This document shows positions 59,603-64,000 of a stretch of DNA of 64,000 bases, in pieces. Both the position numbers and the translations under genes were made by a program. Source of the DNA: Diphasiastrum complanatum (lineage: Eukaryota > Streptophyta > Lycopodiopsida > Lycopodiales > Lycopodiaceae); assembly GCA_029204225.1 (NCBI GenBank), contig CM055096.1, positions 74,671,521-74,735,520 of the forward strand, given 5' to 3'. The notes beneath the pieces were generated by a model, which was given only the letters and a program-made list of their open reading frames with translations, was not told the origin of the DNA and searched no databases. Positions within the stretch are counted from its first letter, which is position 1, and the number at the start of each line of letters is the position of its first letter.

Positions 59603-59911
59603 TTAGAGGTTACAAGCAAGAACGAATTCATGCATTTTGAGAATATCTACATTATCCCACGATATTCTTTTTGCAATAACATCGATGGAAATATAGTTGT
59701 AAACGTCTCCTAGGCGATCAAAATCGTCGTGAGGGTATGACAAAGGACAATCTATTTTAAACACCTTTGAAATTAGAACCACACTTTTATCCGTACGAAC
59801 TTCTTTGAAAAAACATGTTCTACTTGATTTAGCAGTTAAGACATTTCCAAATGCAACCACTTCTTTCCGAAAAAATAAAACAACTGGAACATCTTCTCTC
59901 AAGCAGTCCAT
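59603..59911 (-). CDS. Hypothetical protein, 102 codons, weakly like plant transposon-associated domains
   Basis: Minus-strand frame MDCLREDVPVVLFFRKEVVA, FGNVLTAKSSRTCFF, SVVLISKVFKIDCPLSYPHD, VYNYISIDVIAKRISW. The arrangement of a beta-rich start with an (A/V)xG(N/x)V turn, a V..I..V block, LSYP and a late I.W resembles the small domain found next to En/Spm (CACTA) transposase genes and Ulp1-like proteins in plants. This is a recollection of layout, not an alignment. It lies 640 bp upstream of the 188-codon frame on the same strand, so the two may be pieces of one broken unit. TCACACGTGTGA lies just left, at 59503-59514. Confidence 0.35.
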   Translation of the reverse strand: MDCLREDVPVVLFFRKEVVAFGNVLTAKSSRTCFFKEVRTDKSVVLISKVFKIDCPLSYPHDDFDRLGDVYNYISIDVIAKRISWDNVDILKMHEFVLACNL

Positions 59912-60049
59912 GTAGTGACCCTGAAAAAAATCCTAGATACACTTTATATTAGGATTTGCAATGTTATTGGAATCATAATTAGCAAAATTATGAAATTCTA
60001 ATAAATTTGTATAATAAACAAAATTATGAGACTATAACAAAATTATGAA

Positions 60050-60275
60050 ACCTTAGCCCTTAGCTCTTGGCACTTAGCTAGTGGCTCTTAACTCGTAGCC
60101 CTTAGCCCATAATCGTTGGCCGTTGGCCCTTGCCCCTAGGCCCTTAGCCTTAGCATTTTGCCCTTAATTTATAGCCCTTGGCCCTTGCCCTCGGCCCTTA
60201 CTCCTAGGCCCTTGCCCCTAGGCCCTTAACCCTAGCCCTTGTCCCTTAGTCCGTAGCCCCTAGTCCTTGACTTTT
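60050..60275. repeat. Degenerate CCCTTAG / CCCTTGGCC short-unit repeat
   Basis: About 225 bp of imperfect words CCCTTAG, CCCTTGG, CCCTAGG and CTTAGCC (for example TAGCCCTTAGCTCTTGG, GGCCCTTGCCCCTAGGCCC, CCCTTAACCCTAGCCC). Unit size drifts between 7 and 14 bp. It resembles the C-rich telomere repeat (CCCTAAA) only loosely, so an interstitial telomeric origin is unproven. Confidence 0.75.
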
Positions 60276-60370
60276 TTATATATTTTGTGAACTTTTTATC
60301 TGGTCATTATTATAACTTTTGTATTTATTTAAAGTCTTTTACTAGTTTACAATTTCATTTTTTTTTTTTT

Positions 60371-60456
60371 GATCAATGGGGTTGGCTTAGTTGGTTAGCT
60401 TGACATCCAAAGTTTCTTTGGTCTTAGGTTCGAGTCTCCCCTTGAAAACCAAGAAG
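60371..60456 (+). mobile_element. tRNA-like SINE insertion, copy 2
   Basis: An 86-bp body that aligns with 41475-41562 over its length: GGGTTGGCTTAGTTGGTTAG, CATCCAAAGTTTCTTTGGTC, TTAGGTTCGAGTCTCCCCTTG, AAACCAAGAAG. Here the B-box (GGTTCGAGTC) is closer to the tRNA consensus than in copy 1. Flanks CATTTTTT on both sides suggest a target duplication but lie in T-runs, so it is not decisive. Confidence 0.78.
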
Positions 60457-60539
60457 CATTTTTTATGCTTTTTTAATTAAGGTTAAATTTCAACGCTTTC
60501 TAGATTTTTTTTGTAGGGTTTTAAGTCTTTTAGAGGGTT

Positions 60540-61400
60540 TAAGTTTGTATTACGGTTCTTTTAAGATTTAACACCATTTCTAACAATATTCTTTTTTTTT
60601 TTCATTTTTTTTAATATCTAGTTTTTTTTACAAGTTACAACTATTTGTACTATATTTTTTTAAGTTATTTTTTTAAATTTTTATTTTGAAAATTAGTTTT
60701 TTTTTACACTATTTTGTTTTTTATTTTTATTATTTTTTTAGGTTTATAATTTATTTTCTGAATATTTAGTTTTTTTTACACTATTTTATTTTTTTTAATA
60801 TGTATTCATTTTTTTAATGTATTTTTTGGTTTTTTCAAAAATTTATTTTTTTGGACACTATTTTTTTTTTTTTTATTCTATGATTTTCTTATGTCTTTTT
60901 TTGATTTTTTTCAAAAATTTTATTTTTCTAGCACTATATTGTTTTTTTTTTATTTTATGATTTCTTTTGTGTTATTTTTTGTTTTTTTTTCGAAAAATTA
61001 TAATTTTTACAATATTTTTTTAAGGTTTTTTAAATTTTTTTATGATATTTTTTGGTTTTTTTTAAATTTATTTATTTTTTGACTCTATTTTGTTTTTTTT
61101 TTATTCTATGATTTTTTTTTTAGTTTTGTTTTTTGGTTTTTCCGTAAATTGATTTATTTTGACATTATTTTGTTTTTTTTAGGGTTTTTTTAATATTTTC
61201 TATGTTTTTTTCTAGTTTTTGTTTTTTTTGAGATCGTTTATATAAAATGGTATGTTTTTGAAATTTTTTACAGTATTTTGTCTTTTTAGATTTTTCTCAC
61301 CATTCTAATTTTATTTGTCATTTTTATAATTGTTTTTTGGTTTTCTTAAGATTATTTTATAATATTTTGATCTCTCTTTGTTTATTTTATTTTCATGTTT
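60540..61400. repeat. T-rich low-complexity tract
   Basis: About 860 bp of T-runs interrupted by TTTTTATTTTATG-, TTTTTGACACTATTTTG- and TTTTTTGGTTTTTT-like phrases that recur irregularly. Reading frames in it encode Phe/Tyr/Ile repeats and are not genes. Confidence 0.8.
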
Positions 61401-62083
61401 CACTTTTCAACTAGTGGATTCTGCAAAAATTAAGAGCATAAACTTCCATTTTGTAAAATGGTTCCCAAGAAAGGAGATCTTGGTCTTCTGTCCGCATGAT
61501 ACGTGACATTCCATTTGTCCCATAAGTATGTATGAAATTTGACAATGGGGAAAAAAAAACATAAATAAAACCCCCCTACAATGATAATTTACATTGTCTT
61601 TTGAAATTTTTAAGCTTTCACATAACAGAGTTACTTCAAATTTTTTTGCTAATACAATATGGTAAATAATTTTTTACTTTTCTCATGGTTTTTTTTAGTT
61701 AAATCTAATTTTTAGTTAAATAATGTTAATATATGTATATATATAAATAGAACCCCACCCACCCGTCACGGCGGGTGGGCCGGGGGGCACAATTTTTAGA
61801 AAAAAACCTTTTGTTTTATTGCGTTTTAATTTTTAATAAATTAAATTGCGGCGGGTGGGCAGAAGGGGTGGGGGTGGGAAAAACTTTTTTTTAATGGTCC
61901 CCCCCACCCTGCCACCCGCCGCGGCGGGTGGGCTCGAGGGGGGGAGGGGGATAAATTAAAAATTTAGTTTATTGCGGCGGGTGGGCTGGGGGGGTGGGGA
62001 ATTAAAAAAAAAACGGTGGGTGGGGGAGGGGGGGGCATATTTTTTTTGAATTCCAACCCCCACCCGCCGCGGCGGGTGGGCAG

Positions 62084-62328
62084 GGGGAGGGAAATATAAA
62101 AAAAGTTCCAAAAATTCGAGTCTTTGTAGAAAATTTTGTGATACTTGCCTTTGCGAAGGTAGGCAGTGAAATTTTCACGAAGCCTTCGCGAAAATTTCGC
62201 GATGCCTGCCTTCGCGAAATTTGTGAGAAGGCATCGCAATTTATTGGAAAGACTCGAATTTTTCTGGAAAGACTCGAACTTCTGACGACTCGAATTTTTG
62301 GAACTTTCTTTTATATTTCTCTCCCCCC
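62084..62328. mobile_element. Foldback/MITE-like element with ~40-bp inverted arms
   Basis: Left arm 62084-62122 (AAATATAAAAAAAGTTCC, AAAAATTCGAGTC) and right arm 62287-62328 (GACTCGAATTTTTGGAAC, TTTCTTTTATATTT) are inverted copies. The 21 bp next to the core are perfect. The core holds TTCGCGAA palindromes and two further GACTCGAA words. GC-rich palindromes lie immediately outside both arms (62059-62080 and 62323-62353), followed in each case by GGGCAGGGGGA. No coding capacity. Confidence 0.8.
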
Positions 62329-62396
62329 ACCCACCTGTCACGACGGCGAATGGGCAGGGGGAAGAGGAATATAAAAAAATATTTTTTTATTGAACC

Positions 62397-62432
62397 ATAT
62401 ATATATATATATATATAGATATATATATATAT
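62397..62432. repeat. (TA)n microsatellite
   Basis: About 18 TA units with one GA interruption. Confidence 0.9.
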
Positions 62433-62699
62433 GAATATATAACCATATATTATCTCATATGTGATTAAGGTTTTTAAATTTTAAAAAAAGTTTTTAAAAC
62501 TCCCATGCCCTGTTAAATTAAATTTTCTAAATTTAAAAATAGGTTAAATCCCCCTACCAATCCATCTTGGCGGGTGGGCGAGGGGGGGGTTTTAATAAAA
62601 AAAATTTCTAAAGGCTTCCCTTGGAAAAATTTTGCGATTCCTTCGCAAAATTTTCGCGAAGGCATTGCGAAATTTTGGCCCCAAAATTTTCTGCAGCTG

Positions 62700-62862
62700 G
62701 AGGGGGATATTCGAGTCATTGAAAAAATATGATCCTTTAGAAAAAAATTCGATCCATTGTAAAAAATCAAGTCGTTACAAAAAAAAATTTGCGTCGTTAC
62801 AAAGGAATTTGAATCATTGAAAAAATTCGAGTCCTTCCAAAAAATTCGAGTCATTTGAAATT
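62700..62862. repeat. ~20-bp diverged repeat, core ATTCGAGTC.TT
   Basis: Words ATTCGAGTCATTGAAAAAAT, ATTCGATCCATTGTAAAAAA, TCAAGTCGTTACAAAAAAAA, GCGTCGTTACAAAGGAAT, TTGAATCATTGAAAAAATTC, GAGTCCTTCCAAAAAATTCG follow one another with about 18-22 bp spacing. The neighbouring 62620-62680 repeats, inverted, the TTCGCGAA core of the foldback element at 62084. Confidence 0.75.
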
Positions 62863-63246
62863 TTTTTAATAAACTAAAATTTAAATTTATCCCCTCTCCC
62901 CCCCAAGCCCACCCACCGCAGTTGGTGGGCGGGACAAGGTGGGGTTGGTTTGGAAACATTTAAAAAAAAGATTTTTTCAAAAATTCTGCCCTCGCCCACC
63001 CACCGCGACAGGTGGGCACGGGGGCTTGAGAAGTTAAAAAAAAAAGGTGGGCACGGAGGGGGGGCTAAAAATACAAAAATTATTATTAAAAATAAGTGTT
63101 CTTTAATTAAAAAACTAAGTTAAACTTCCCTCAGCCCACCTGCCGCGGCGGCTGGGCGTTGGGGGGCTTTAATTATTTTTTTAATAAAAAAAAAAGATTC
63201 AAAACCCCTCCCAACCCGCCGCGTAGATTAGTTTTTTTAGTTAATT

Positions 63247-64000
<754 letters not shown>

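Larger units (their letters stand above)
61750..63230. repeat. Cluster of GC-rich palindromes, core CCCGCCGCGGCGGG
   Basis: Perfect palindromes at 61912-61931 and 62059-62080, and imperfect or half copies at about 61755-61780, 61848-61862, 61974-61990, 62323-62353, 62550-62580, 62905-62935, 62992-63018, 63048-63060, 63135-63160 and 63212-63226. They sit in AT-rich DNA and G-runs (GGGGTGGGGGTGGG at 61865) flank several of them. The half-sites are CCCACCCGCCG and GCGGCGGGTGGGC. No gene lies within the cluster. Confidence 0.85.

Overview
This window reads as nuclear DNA of a land plant. It has one intron-containing plant-type cellulase gene at the left edge. The rest is a dense, mostly decayed pile-up of plant Ty1/Copia retrotransposons (initiator-Met tRNA primer sites of the TGGTATCAGAGC type), pieces of Ty3/Gypsy (one with a tRNA-Asp-like primer site), a hAT relic, a tRNA-like SINE and many satellite-like or palindromic repeats. 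No bacterial or organellar gene, CRISPR array, rRNA or canonical tRNA gene was seen. The species cannot be fixed by eye.

Left edge (1-3800): a GH9 endoglucanase on the minus strand. Nine exons with GT-AG junctions that keep frame were worked out by hand. The last visible exon is a Pro/Ser/Ala-rich linker that probably leads into a CBM49-type C-terminus beyond base 1. From 3.8 to 8.1 kb lie AT-rich DNA, a broken hAT transposase and a scatter of TATGCTAAGCATA palindromes.

8.1-31.2 kb is a mosaic of at least ten Copia fragments in both orientations. It includes an in-frame chimeric ORF (RNase H joined to the integrase C-terminus of another element) and a 317-bp tandem duplication. Two LTRs of one ~1.05 kb family lie in opposite orientation (18.0-19.1 and 28.4-29.4 kb). 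31.3-33.9 kb is a non-coding LTR element with a primer site and repeated hairpins. 34.9-37.7 kb is a Copia gag-int-RT relic on the minus strand, and 39.1-41.4 kb is a Copia element of another lineage with its RT deleted.

41.4-45 kb is intergenic, with a SINE-like insertion carrying a 14-bp target duplication, local tandem duplications and a perfect hairpin. 45.9-50.36 kb is a Gypsy element with gag, three zinc knuckles, two consecutive aspartic-protease-like domains and the start of RT. It is cut by the best-preserved Copia (LTR 50361-51051; gag, protease and integrase to ~53.64 kb with one TAG stop).

53.7-56.6 kb holds a Gypsy gag fragment and about 1.5 kb of degenerate TCGA-rich satellite. 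57.0 kb is a Copia LTR start, and 58.4-59.9 kb has two unrecognised minus-strand reading frames. 60-64 kb holds a CCCTTAG-like degenerate repeat, a second SINE copy, T-rich DNA, a cluster of GC-rich palindromes around a foldback element, and a ~190-bp (TA)n tract.

Only the GH9 gene looks like a functional host gene. The TE genes are annotated as pseudogenes because each carries stops, frameshifts, deletions or truncation.
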